Positions 1 to 6,267 of a DNA stretch of 6,267 bases are shown piece by piece; positions within the stretch are counted from its first letter, which is position 1; every line of letters starts with the position of its first letter. Below the pieces are notes generated by a model. That model did not search any database. It saw nothing but the letters and a program-made list of their open reading frames with translations, and had not been told where the DNA came from. The stretch lies in NCBI GenBank assembly GCA_038251595.1, contig JBBSBC010000208.1, forward strand, positions 1 to 6,267. Direction: 5' to 3'. Source of the stretch: JADLCX01 sp038251595 (GTDB taxonomy: Bacteria > Planctomycetota > Phycisphaerae > Phycisphaerales > UBA1924). Both the position numbers and the translations under genes were made by a program.

Positions 1-2
1 CC

Positions 3-383
3 GAGTCGTTGAACAACCTTGCCTATGTGCTTGCGACGGAGTTGAAGCAGCCGGGCGATGCATTGCCCTACGCACAGAAGGCCGTCGATGCCAACCCCAA
101 CAGCCCCAACGCGCTCGACACGCTGGGTGTCTGTCAACTCGGCCTGCGCGATCTTGACAACGCGATCAAGACACTGACTGCAGCGGTGGAAAAATCGAAG
201 ACCGATAACGATCGGGTGCCTTCGATGATTCACCTTGCGGAAGCGCACTTTGCCAAGTCGGCACGACCGGAAGCCAGACGATTGGCCGAACAGGTGCAAA
301 CCATCCTGAAAGGCGACGCGGCGTTGAATGCCCAGCACGAGAAGAGCCTCAAGGAGCTTGAGAAACTGCTCGATGGTCAATGA
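3..383 (+). CDS. TPR-repeat protein, C-terminal part (5' end outside window)
   Basis: The reading frame is open to the left edge, so only the last 126 residues or so are visible and the true start lies upstream. An in-frame TTG at 9 falls inside a TPR helix and is not a credible start. The visible part contains about three tetratricopeptide-like helix pairs: one around NNLAYVLA...ALPYAQKAV, a second around ALDTLGVCQLGLRDLDNAI, and a third around MIHLAEAHFAKSARPEARRLAEQ. The Ala, Leu and Gly spacing and the NPNSPNALDTLG turn are typical of TPRs. A charged helix ends the protein (EKSLKELEKLL). TPRs are protein-interaction scaffolds. TPR proteins commonly sit in exopolysaccharide loci, including exosortase/PEP-CTERM clusters, and the Wzc-like gene 104 bp downstream fits an assembly or secretion role. 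That role is inferred. Any signal peptide, lipobox or catalytic domain would be in the missing part. Confidence 0.8.
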   Translation, partial: ESLNNLAYVLATELKQPGDALPYAQKAVDANPNSPNALDTLGVCQLGLRDLDNAIKTLTAAVEKSKTDNDRVPSMIHLAEAHFAKSARPEARRLAEQVQTILKGDAALNAQHEKSLKELEKLLDGQ

Positions 384-487
384 CGCGCTTGAAGCGTTGT
401 CTGGAAAGCGATCACGATTCCCTGACCTCTTTAGGCGTCCTGCGTCGCACAAGCGCGTCGGATTGACCCCCAAACGGACCCTCTGCC

Positions 488-2728
488 ATGTCTACTGCAA
501 CTCCTCAATCCCCATCCATGCCTGTTCGGGCGAACCAGCCCGCGCCGATGCACCGCGCGCAGCCAGGCTCGGGGGCCGCGGGCGCAGCACCGATGTCGGG
601 CTTTGCCAACATCGATCCGGTTCGTCTGTTGAGACGATACTGGCCGCTGCTCGCGGGCGCGGCCGTGCTTGGTGGTGCGCTCGGCACCGCCGCGCACTTT
701 GCGCTGCTGAGCTTGTATCCCACGTGGACATCCACAGCGACCTTTGCGTGCTTTCCGCCGCGAGACAACCCGCTGGAGCTCCGCGCCACCGGGATGCAGC
801 AGACCGACTTTGACCGCTTCATGGGCACGCAGATGGCGATCATGATCTCGCCCGACGTACTGGCACGCGCTGTAAAGAGTCCCGACCTACAGGCAACACA
901 GTGGGCCAAGCAGTTTGTTGTGAACGGCAACTTTCAACCGCTTGGCGCGGTGGCCACGCTTCAGGATCGGCTCTCGCCCCGACTTCAGCCTCAGACCACG
1001 CTGATCAAGCTCGGATTTTCATGGCGGAAAAAAGAGGATGCCCGCGCGGTGCTTGAGGCCGTGACCAACGCCTATCTGGCGCAGGTTCGCACATCCATCA
1101 ATCAGAACTCGGTCGATCAGCGCGAAGTGCTTGACTCGCGCAAGCGCTCCATCGCCGAAGAACTCAGTCGGCTAGGCAAGCAACGCGAGAACATCCTGAC
1201 GACCGGACGCATCACCAACCTCAACGATGGTGTGAATGCCGAAGAGCAGTCGCAGCAGCAGCAGACCAAGGATCTTGTGGAGGTGGTGCAGCAGCTCTCG
1301 TCGGTAAAGTCTCTGCTCGAGCGCATGCAGAACGCCGAGCAGAACAACGGCGTGCGCGACTTTCCGCCGGACATGGTCGATGACGCCAAGCTCGACTCGG
1401 TCATCCTCGATCTCACCCGCCAGATCTCGCAGCTGAAGGTCGAAGACCAGTTGCTCCGTCAGCAGGGTTATCGGGCTGAACACCCCGCGGTCGTCGCGGT
1501 CTCTGAGCGGCTCAAGGCCGTGAAGGCGCAGCACGAAGAAGAGATGAAACTTGTTCTTCAACGCATGTACGACGGCAATGTCGAGAGTCTGCGAAAGAGT
1601 GTGGACAGCACCACCGCCCGCAAGGACAAGCTTGAGAAGGACCTCCAGGAGACCAGCAACCGCAAGCAGGATCTGCTGAGGATGATCACGCAGATCGATC
1701 AGATCGATGATCAGGTCAAGCAGCTCACCGAAGAGCAGAGCAAGATCAACGAGGCGCGACAGAATATCGACCTCATCAACTCGAGCTCGGTCTTCGATCA
1801 GGTCCGTCTCATCATCCCGCCCCAGGCACCCAACGAGGTGAGCTTTCCCAAGCTGATGATCATGCTCCCGCTCGGCGTGCTCCTGCTTGCAGGTCTTACG
1901 GCGAGCGTGGTGCTTCTCCGCGAGATCATGGATCAGCGAGTCAAGGGGCCGGCGGATGTCGCGATGATTCCGCGTCTGCGTGTGCTGGGCATGATTCCCG
2001 ATGCGGCCGAAGATCCCTCTCGCCCCGCCTCGGTCGAGACCGCCTTCCGAGACACGCCGGGCGGTGTGGTGACCGAATCGTTCAGGCAGGTTCGCGCGCC
2101 GCTTGTCAAGAAGATGGATACCGACGGCCTGCGCACGGTGCTCGTGCTGGCCGGAATGCCCGGCTCGGGGGCCACCACGGTAACGTGCAACCTCGCACTG
2201 GCGTGCGCCGGTTCCGACGATCGCGTGCTCATCATCGATGCCAACGTCCGCCGCCCGTCGATGCAGCGCATCTTCGGCATTGCCGACCAGCTCGGGCTTG
2301 CCGATTGTCTTGCAGGGCAAACCACCTTTGCCGAGGCCGTTCGGCCGACCAGTGTTCCCAACCTTTCGGTGCTGACCGCTGGTTCGGCAACAAACCGTAT
2401 GATGCCCGAGCGACTGAGCACCGAGGGCATGACCAGGCTTTTGGCCGAGGCGTCCAGCCAGTACGACCGTGTGTTCGTTGATTGTCCGCCGGCGATTGTC
2501 TCTGGCGACGGGCTGGCTCTCGCCAACCGGTGCGATGCGGTGGTCATGGTCGTCCGGGCGATGAACGAAAAGCGTGGTTTGGTGAACCGCATCCGTATGC
2601 AGTTGTCCGAGTCGCGGGCTGAGCTGATCGGCGTTGTTGTCAACGCGGTCAAGTCATCCGCTGGCGGATACTTCAAGCGCAACATCCAGGCGACGCACGA
2701 CTATCACAACGCGGGCAAGTCGGCCTGA
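488..2728 (+). CDS. Wzc-like polysaccharide co-polymerase with degenerate BY-kinase domain
   Basis: At 746 residues this has the usual size and order of a Wzz-domain/bacterial tyrosine kinase fusion. A Pro/Ala-rich cytoplasmic tail (1-40) precedes TM1 (about 53-76), a long periplasmic coiled coil (about 205-430, including Q256-259 and a QIDQID repeat), a Pro-containing segment (PPQAP, 444-448), TM2 (about 455-477) and the cytoplasmic P-loop domain (about 525-725). The oligomerisation motif EX2RX2R is present (E530, R533, R536), as is Walker B (VFVDCPP, D665). Walker A reads GMPGSGATT (556-564), with Ala562 where the family has Lys. Walker A' reads DANVR, with Asn586 for the second Asp. Only Y728 and Y739 lie near the C-terminus, so there is no real tyrosine cluster. 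Family members control polymer length and export at the inner membrane, with cycling autophosphorylation. Here the scaffold role is likely and kinase activity doubtful. ATG 488 is the first possible start after the in-frame stop at 464-466. No Shine-Dalgarno sequence is visible. Confidence 0.9.
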   Translation: MSTATPQSPSMPVRANQPAPMHRAQPGSGAAGAAPMSGFANIDPVRLLRRYWPLLAGAAVLGGALGTAAHFALLSLYPTWTSTATFACFPPRDNPLELRATGMQQTDFDRFMGTQMAIMISPDVLARAVKSPDLQATQWAKQFVVNGNFQPLGAVATLQDRLSPRLQPQTTLIKLGFSWRKKEDARAVLEAVTNAYLAQVRTSINQNSVDQREVLDSRKRSIAEELSRLGKQRENILTTGRITNLNDGVNAEEQSQQQQTKDLVEVVQQLSSVKSLLERMQNAEQNNGVRDFPPDMVDDAKLDSVILDLTRQISQLKVEDQLLRQQGYRAEHPAVVAVSERLKAVKAQHEEEMKLVLQRMYDGNVESLRKSVDSTTARKDKLEKDLQETSNRKQDLLRMITQIDQIDDQVKQLTEEQSKINEARQNIDLINSSSVFDQVRLIIPPQAPNEVSFPKLMIMLPLGVLLLAGLTASVVLLREIMDQRVKGPADVAMIPRLRVLGMIPDAAEDPSRPASVETAFRDTPGGVVTESFRQVRAPLVKKMDTDGLRTVLVLAGMPGSGATTVTCNLALACAGSDDRVLIIDANVRRPSMQRIFGIADQLGLADCLAGQTTFAEAVRPTSVPNLSVLTAGSATNRMMPERLSTEGMTRLLAEASSQYDRVFVDCPPAIVSGDGLALANRCDAVVMVVRAMNEKRGLVNRIRMQLSESRAELIGVVVNAVKSSAGGYFKRNIQATHDYHNAGKSA

Positions 2729-2755
2729 GACGTGTAAGATCAGAGAACCGGCCCA

Positions 2756-2814
2756 GGGTCGGGTGTGTGCTGGCAAGATCGGTGGGCGTAAGACTTTACA
2801 AGAGTCTCCGACCC
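2756..2814 (+). other. Nested inverted repeats in the leader of the SDR gene
   Basis: GGGTCGG at 2756-2762 is complementary to CCGACCC at 2808-2814. Inside it, AGACT (2791-2795) pairs with AGTCT (2803-2807) around a 7-nt loop, and the two 3' arms are directly adjacent. An alternative outer pairing is GGGCG (2784-2788) with CGCCC (2814-2818). No T-tract follows, so this is not a standard intrinsic terminator. It could be a folded 5' leader or a chance result of GC-rich sequence. Confidence 0.3.
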
Positions 2815-2827
2815 GCCCTGCACGCTC

Positions 2828-2831
2828 AGGA
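2828..2831 (+). promoter_or_regulatory. Possible Shine-Dalgarno for the SDR gene
   Basis: AGGA lies 4 nt before ATG 2836, and an in-frame TAA directly precedes that ATG. This supports 2836 as the start, although the spacing is short. A second purine patch, GAGGA (2888-2892), sits 12 nt before the alternative ATG 2905 and 3 nt before GTG 2896, so neither fits well. Confidence 0.3.
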
Positions 2832-2835
2832 ATAA

Positions 2836-3999
2836 ATGGCCGAACGCGTATCCGAAATGGTGATGCGCTGGCCCGATCGGGAGAGTCGAGGAACCGTGCC
2901 TCTGATGCAGAACGGAAATCATGAGGCCTCTGGCGCGCGTCAAAGCACCCAGCATGTGCCGCGCCGGGTGCTGATCACCGGCGGTGCTGGGTTCATCGGG
3001 TCGCATCTCGCCGAGCTTCTGCTTCTCCGGGGCGATCACGTGACCGTGATCGATAACCTCTCGACAGGCGTACGCGCCAATCTCGCCGCGGCAGGGCAAA
3101 TCGCCGTCGCGGGCCCGAGTGGCGCGGGCAGCGACAGCTTGCGCTTCATCGAAGCGGATCTTTCAAGCACGCTGGCGGCCTTCGGTCCAGGCGATCTGTT
3201 CGACGAGATCTTTCACCTCGCCGCCGCGGTCGGCGTCAAGCTGGTGGTGAACGATCCGATCGGCTGCATCGAGACGAACATCATCGGAACCACCAACCTG
3301 CTGCGCTTCGCGCAGACGCACGGGCCGGATGGAGGCCCGGCACCGACACTCATCGCATCAAGCTCCGAGGTTTATGGCAAGTCGGACAAGATCCCCTTCA
3401 GCGAAGATGATGATGTGGTCTATGGGCCGACCACGCGCTCGCGCTGGTCATATGCGGCGAGCAAGGCCGTCGATGAATACCTCGCCATCGCGCACCACGA
3501 CAAGAACGGCCTGCCCGCTGTCATCGCACGATTCTTCAACACCATCGGGCCGCGCCAGGTTGGTGCGTATGGAATGGTTCTCCCCACATTCGTCAACGCG
3601 GCGATCAGCTGCGAAGATCTTCCGATCTATGGCGATGGCCAGCAGGTCCGCTGCCTCTGCGATGTTCGTGATGTGGTCGAGGTGCTCCCGCGGCTTCTGG
3701 CGACACGAGCGTGCCATGGTCGCGTCTTTAACATCGGTTCGGACCGGCCACTGACCATCGAACACCTCGCCGACCTGGTCATCCGTACGCTCGGCTCGAG
3801 CTCCGGCAAGAAGTTCATTCCCTACGACACTGCGTATGGGCACGGCTTTGAGGATCTTCGTCGGCGCGTTCCTGATCTCTCTCGCATCCGGACCGCGATC
3901 GGTTTTCATCCGCTGATCTCCCTCGAACAGACAATCCGCGATATCGCAGCCACTTTGCAGCCCGAAACGGTCCACACCAGCACAGTGGTGCGATCATGA
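2836..3999 (+). CDS. NAD-dependent epimerase/dehydratase (extended SDR, UDP-glucuronate decarboxylase-like)
   Basis: This 387-residue extended short-chain dehydrogenase/reductase acts on a nucleotide sugar in the cytoplasm. The NAD-binding Rossmann start is VLITGGAGFIGSH (45-57; G49, G52, G55), with the acidic β2 end at D73. The SSSEVYG segment (175-181) and Y206-x3-K210 form the catalytic site. Family motifs ARFFNTIGPRQ (231-241), YGDGQQ and DVRDVV, VFNIGS, and a C-terminal substrate segment FEDLRRRVPD follow. The style matches proteins labelled UDP-glucuronate decarboxylase or GDP-mannose 4,6-dehydratase, but substrate and exact reaction cannot be fixed from sequence. It presumably supplies an activated sugar to the polysaccharide locus. 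About 43 residues precede the Rossmann fold, more than usual. The real start may be GTG 2896 or ATG 2905 rather than ATG 2836, which is the first start after an in-frame stop. The 3' end overlaps the next gene by 4 bp (ATGA). Confidence 0.9.
   Translation: MAERVSEMVMRWPDRESRGTVPLMQNGNHEASGARQSTQHVPRRVLITGGAGFIGSHLAELLLLRGDHVTVIDNLSTGVRANLAAAGQIAVAGPSGAGSDSLRFIEADLSSTLAAFGPGDLFDEIFHLAAAVGVKLVVNDPIGCIETNIIGTTNLLRFAQTHGPDGGPAPTLIASSSEVYGKSDKIPFSEDDDVVYGPTTRSRWSYAASKAVDEYLAIAHHDKNGLPAVIARFFNTIGPRQVGAYGMVLPTFVNAAISCEDLPIYGDGQQVRCLCDVRDVVEVLPRLLATRACHGRVFNIGSDRPLTIEHLADLVIRTLGSSSGKKFIPYDTAYGHGFEDLRRRVPDLSRIRTAIGFHPLISLEQTIRDIAATLQPETVHTSTVVRS
3975..3990 (+). other. Small hairpin before the transferase start
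   Basis: CACCA (3975-3979) and TGGTG (3986-3990) can form a 5-bp stem with a 6-nt loop, ending 5 nt before ATG 3996 and inside the 3' end of the SDR gene. It occupies the place where a ribosome binding site would be, and no Shine-Dalgarno sequence is seen there. This would fit initiation by coupling, but so short a stem may be chance. Confidence 0.2.
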
Positions 4000-5513
4000 T
4001 GCAGGATGCACTCTTACCCCCACTTGGCATGACGAGCTCGACCTCTGACCCCGCCATCGCGGCCCAGCTCACCGATCTGCTCAAACAGACCGAGAGCCTG
4101 AACGCGCAGGTCGAACACCTTGTGCAGCAGGTTGCGCCCATCGCACGAGCTGGTCGGCTCGAGATCTTCCATGGCTACATGGGCGTGTTTGTCATTTCGT
4201 TTCTGGTGGCGCTCATCGCCACGCCGATCATGCGTCGGCTGGCCATCGCGAACGGCATCATCGATCGCCCAACTGTGGCCAGAAAGATCCATCGCCTGCC
4301 GGTCGCTTATCTGGGCGGTGTGGCCGTCTACCTCGGCATCCTTGCCGGTATTCTCTTTGCCTACACACAGCCTTACCACGGGTGGATCAGCTTCCATGCT
4401 TCAAAAGGACACGAAACCGCGCTCCCCGGCGGGGTGCCGATCTCGGTTCTGCTCGGCATGACGGTCATCATGCTCTGCGGCCTGATCGACGATGTTGTCG
4501 GCATCGACCCCCGAGCAAAGGTCGCTGGCCAGTTGTTCGCCGCGGCCGCGCTCGCAACACAGGATGTTGGTGTGAAAGTTGCGGCGGGTGTTCTGATCCC
4601 GCTGGCCAAGGCGATTGGGATTGGCACTCAGACGGTCGGCGGCTTCGAGACGGTGATGTTCAGCATCCCCCTTCCGGCCGAGATCGGCGGATTTGACGCG
4701 ATCACGATAGACGTGGTGTATTGGGTCGGAACGGCGGTCATCGCCATGTTCGTGCTCGGTGCGTGCAACGCCTCAAACCTGGTGGATGGGCTGGATGGGC
4801 TGTTGAGTGGAACCACCGCGATCGCCGCGGGCGGGCTGCTGCTGGTGGCGCTCATGCTGGCGGCTCGTGATGATGGCCCTCTTGACGGGGCGAGGATCGT
4901 GCTTTGCCTTGCGCTGCTTGGCGGTTGCCTCGGGTTTCTGCCGCACAACTTCAACCCGGCAACGATCTTCCTTGGCGATTCCGGGTCGCTGATGCTCGGA
5001 TATCTGACGATTGTGGTCGTGCTGATGCTCGGTGATACGGGCAAGACCTACCTCGTGCTGGCGGGGCTCATCATCTACGCCATACCGATCATCGACACCA
5101 CGCTTGCGATTGTGCGGCGCAAGATCTCCGGGAAGAAGATCTCCGATGCCGACGATCAGCACCTGCACCACATGCTCAAACGGGCGCTCGGGGTCAAGGG
5201 CGCGGTCTTTGTGCTCTACGGAATCGGGATCGGCTTCGCAATGCTTGGCATCGCACTTTCGGCCGGTCGTGGACGGGTGACCTACGCCCTCACGCTGGTC
5301 TTTGCCGCGTTCATCGGCGTGACCAGCTTCAAGGTGGCACGCCGGGCCCACCACGAGCGTCAGGCTGAGGACATGGCCGCGGTCGGCGGCGGGAAGATCG
5401 AACGATCATCCGGATCTGCCGAGGCACCACAAGCCGCCGCCGCGGCCAGCAGTCGCGGAAGCACAACCCAAGGCGAGGTCGCATCCGCCGCGGCGGGCGA
5501 TCGTAAAAACTAG
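3996..5513 (+). CDS. WecA/MraY-family polyprenyl-phosphate sugar-1-phosphate transferase
   Basis: This 505-residue polytopic membrane enzyme would transfer a sugar-1-phosphate (in WecA, GlcNAc-1-P from UDP-GlcNAc) to undecaprenyl phosphate, the first membrane step of glycan assembly. About ten or eleven hydrophobic segments run from residue 62 to 446. Family signatures are clear: RKIHRLPVAYLGG (96-108), the catalytic DD pair D165-D166 with K175, NASNLVDGLDGLLSG (258-272; D264, D267), FLGDSGS (325-331), and QHLHHML (388-394), matching the HIHH motif of WecA-type enzymes and arguing against MraY. Two additions are unusual: a soluble N-terminal stretch of about 60 residues with a heptad-like helix (about 21-50), and an Ala/Ser/Gly-rich C-terminal tail (about 452-505). 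ATG 3996 overlaps the SDR stop as ATGA, implying translational coupling. A second ATG follows at 3999. The exact sugar donor is unknown. Confidence 0.93.
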   Translation: MMQDALLPPLGMTSSTSDPAIAAQLTDLLKQTESLNAQVEHLVQQVAPIARAGRLEIFHGYMGVFVISFLVALIATPIMRRLAIANGIIDRPTVARKIHRLPVAYLGGVAVYLGILAGILFAYTQPYHGWISFHASKGHETALPGGVPISVLLGMTVIMLCGLIDDVVGIDPRAKVAGQLFAAAALATQDVGVKVAAGVLIPLAKAIGIGTQTVGGFETVMFSIPLPAEIGGFDAITIDVVYWVGTAVIAMFVLGACNASNLVDGLDGLLSGTTAIAAGGLLLVALMLAARDDGPLDGARIVLCLALLGGCLGFLPHNFNPATIFLGDSGSLMLGYLTIVVVLMLGDTGKTYLVLAGLIIYAIPIIDTTLAIVRRKISGKKISDADDQHLHHMLKRALGVKGAVFVLYGIGIGFAMLGIALSAGRGRVTYALTLVFAAFIGVTSFKVARRAHHERQAEDMAAVGGGKIERSSGSAEAPQAAAAASSRGSTTQGEVASAAAGDRKN

Positions 5514-5556
5514 CTGGTTGAGAGGGCGGTTTTCGCAGCCGGGGGCGTGCCGCCGG

Positions 5557-5562
5557 TATACT
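5557..5562 (+). promoter_or_regulatory. Possible -10 element for parA
   Basis: TATACT matches the σ70-type -10 consensus (TATAAT) at five of six positions and stands out in GC-rich sequence. It ends 7 nt before ATG 5570, so transcription would begin at or next to the start codon and give a leaderless mRNA. No good -35 hexamer is visible at 16-18 bp spacing, and no Shine-Dalgarno sequence is present. It may be chance. Confidence 0.35.
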
Positions 5563-5569
5563 CCGCCTG

Positions 5570-6267
5570 ATGAGTTCCGCCACCACATCGACCAGTTCCG
5601 GTGCCGCCAAGCCGGTTCGCACAATCGCCCTGATGAACCAGAAGGGCGGCGTAGGCAAGACGACGACCACCGTCAATCTCGCGGCCGCAATCGCGCTGCT
5701 GGGGCGGCGCGTGCTCCTGGTGGATCTTGACCCGCAATCACACGCCACGCTGCACGTCGGAGGCGACCAGCCCGCGACCGAAGGCGAGGGCGAACCCATA
5801 TCGGATGCCCCATCGGCGAGTGTGTACGACGTACTGCTTGACCCGAACTTTCCCGCCGAGCGGGCCATCCGCAAAGTTCGTGAGAACCTCTGGTTGCTTC
5901 CCGCCGAGACCGATCTCGCCGCGATTGAGACTGAGCTGGCAAGTGTCGATCCCGCGCAGCGAACCACCCGGCTGCGTGCCGCGCTCGATCGGATGAACGG
6001 ACGCTTCGACTTCGTGCTGATCGACTGCCCGCCCTCCCTCGGTGTCTTGACACTCAATGGTCTGGCCGCAGCACGCGAGGTCTTCATCCCGATGCAATCT
6101 CACTTCCTCGCGCTGCAAGGCGTGAGCAAGCTGCTTGAAACGGTTGCGTTGGTAGCCAAAACGGTGAACCCTCGCCTGCGTGTGACGGGTGTGGTTGTGT
6201 GCATGCAGGACACGACCAGCAACCACTCCAAGGAAGTCGTGCAGGACCTTGTGGACTTCTTCGAGCA
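5570..6267 (+). CDS. parA: ParA/Soj/MinD-family ATPase, N-terminal part (3' end outside window)
   Basis: The frame starts at ATG 5570 and is still open at the right edge, giving 232 codons, most of a typical 250-300 residue ParA. The deviant Walker A motif KGGVGKTTTT (25-34) has both signature lysines, K25 and K30. Walker A' is VLLVDLDPQ (48-56; D52, D54) and Walker B is FVLIDCPPS (148-156; D152). The segment PMQSHFLALQGVSKLLETV is typical of the ParA/Soj core. Such ATPases dimerise on ATP, bind DNA nonspecifically and move ParB-parS complexes, or position other cargo. The N-terminal tail of about 16 residues is Ser/Thr-rich, and a Glu/Pro-rich loop (about 65-83) follows DPQ. An in-frame stop at 5519-5521 leaves ATG 5570 as the first ATG, GTG or TTG start. 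The next ATG (codon 22) would cut β1. Whether parB follows cannot be seen, so chromosome partition and cargo positioning remain equally possible. Confidence 0.9.
   Translation, partial: MSSATTSTSSGAAKPVRTIALMNQKGGVGKTTTTVNLAAAIALLGRRVLLVDLDPQSHATLHVGGDQPATEGEGEPISDAPSASVYDVLLDPNFPAERAIRKVRENLWLLPAETDLAAIETELASVDPAQRTTRLRAALDRMNGRFDFVLIDCPPSLGVLTLNGLAAAREVFIPMQSHFLALQGVSKLLETVALVAKTVNPRLRVTGVVVCMQDTTSNHSKEVVQDLVDFFE

Noticed and set aside
1253..1264. Four tandem CAG triplets
   Set aside because: They are in frame and encode Q256-Q259 in the periplasmic coiled-coil region. A short repeat with no sign of special function.
1691..1708. Perfect 9-bp tandem duplication (CAGATCGAT twice)
   Set aside because: It encodes QIDQID within the coiled coil, where such repetition is normal.
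1172..2320. Long open frame on the minus strand (382 codons) opposite the Wzc-like gene
   Set aside because: The plus-strand frame has clear domains. The reverse translation is rich in His, Arg and Asp without family motifs, a usual shadow of GC-rich coding sequence.
2634..2924. Plus-strand open frame of 96 codons spanning the gap before the SDR
   Set aside because: It starts inside the Wzc-like gene in another frame, its composition is Arg/Thr/Ser-rich, and it overlaps the SDR start. No support as a gene.
5524..5554. GGCGG (5525-5529) and CCGCC (5550-5554) as a possible terminator after the transferase gene
   Set aside because: The stem is only 5 bp with a 20-nt loop and no following T-tract, so it is not a convincing terminator.
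5566..5573. CTGATGAG at the parA start resembles the hammerhead ribozyme core
   Set aside because: No matching GAAA core strand or flanking helices were found nearby. The string is explained by the start codon context.
5329..6087. Minus-strand open frame of 252 codons
   Set aside because: It lies opposite the 3' end of the transferase and parA. It is Arg/Ser/Pro-rich and low in complexity, with no recognisable motif.

Overview
The window is GC-rich, densely coded and entirely on the + strand. It holds five genes: the 3' end of a TPR-repeat protein, a Wzc-like chain-length/BY-kinase fusion, an extended-SDR nucleotide-sugar epimerase/dehydratase, a WecA/MraY-type polyprenyl-phosphate sugar-phosphate transferase, and the 5' part of a ParA/Soj-type ATPase cut by the right edge. 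The first four look like part of a surface-polysaccharide (exopolysaccharide or O-antigen-like) locus. No RNA genes, mobile elements, CRISPR arrays or long repeats were seen.

Organism: probably a bacterium of the Planctomycetota, perhaps the Phycisphaerae. This is an inference from recalled sequence style (the SDR subfamily, the weak or absent Shine-Dalgarno sequences, the GC-rich third positions). No taxonomic marker is present, so it is tentative.

Layout: the TPR gene ends at 383. A 104-bp gap without a recognisable terminator leads to the Wzc-like gene (488-2728). A 107-bp gap containing inverted repeats leads to the SDR gene (2836-3999). The SDR stop overlaps the start of the transferase gene (3996-5513) in an ATGA junction, which suggests translational coupling. 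After 56 bp, ParA starts at 5570, just downstream of a TATACT box, and runs off the end.

How they may work together: the SDR would make a modified nucleotide sugar. The WecA-like enzyme would load the first sugar-phosphate onto undecaprenyl phosphate. The Wzc-like protein would govern polymer length and export at the inner membrane. The TPR protein may be an assembly or scaffold factor. Polymerase, flippase, outer-membrane channel and further glycosyltransferases are absent here and would be expected upstream or elsewhere. ParA may belong to the next, unrelated unit.

The most notable observation is that the BY-kinase domain keeps its fold and oligomerisation motifs but has lost the Walker A lysine (Ala) and the second Walker A' aspartate (Asn). 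It may therefore be a pseudokinase or an atypical ATPase. I found no convincing wholly new system.
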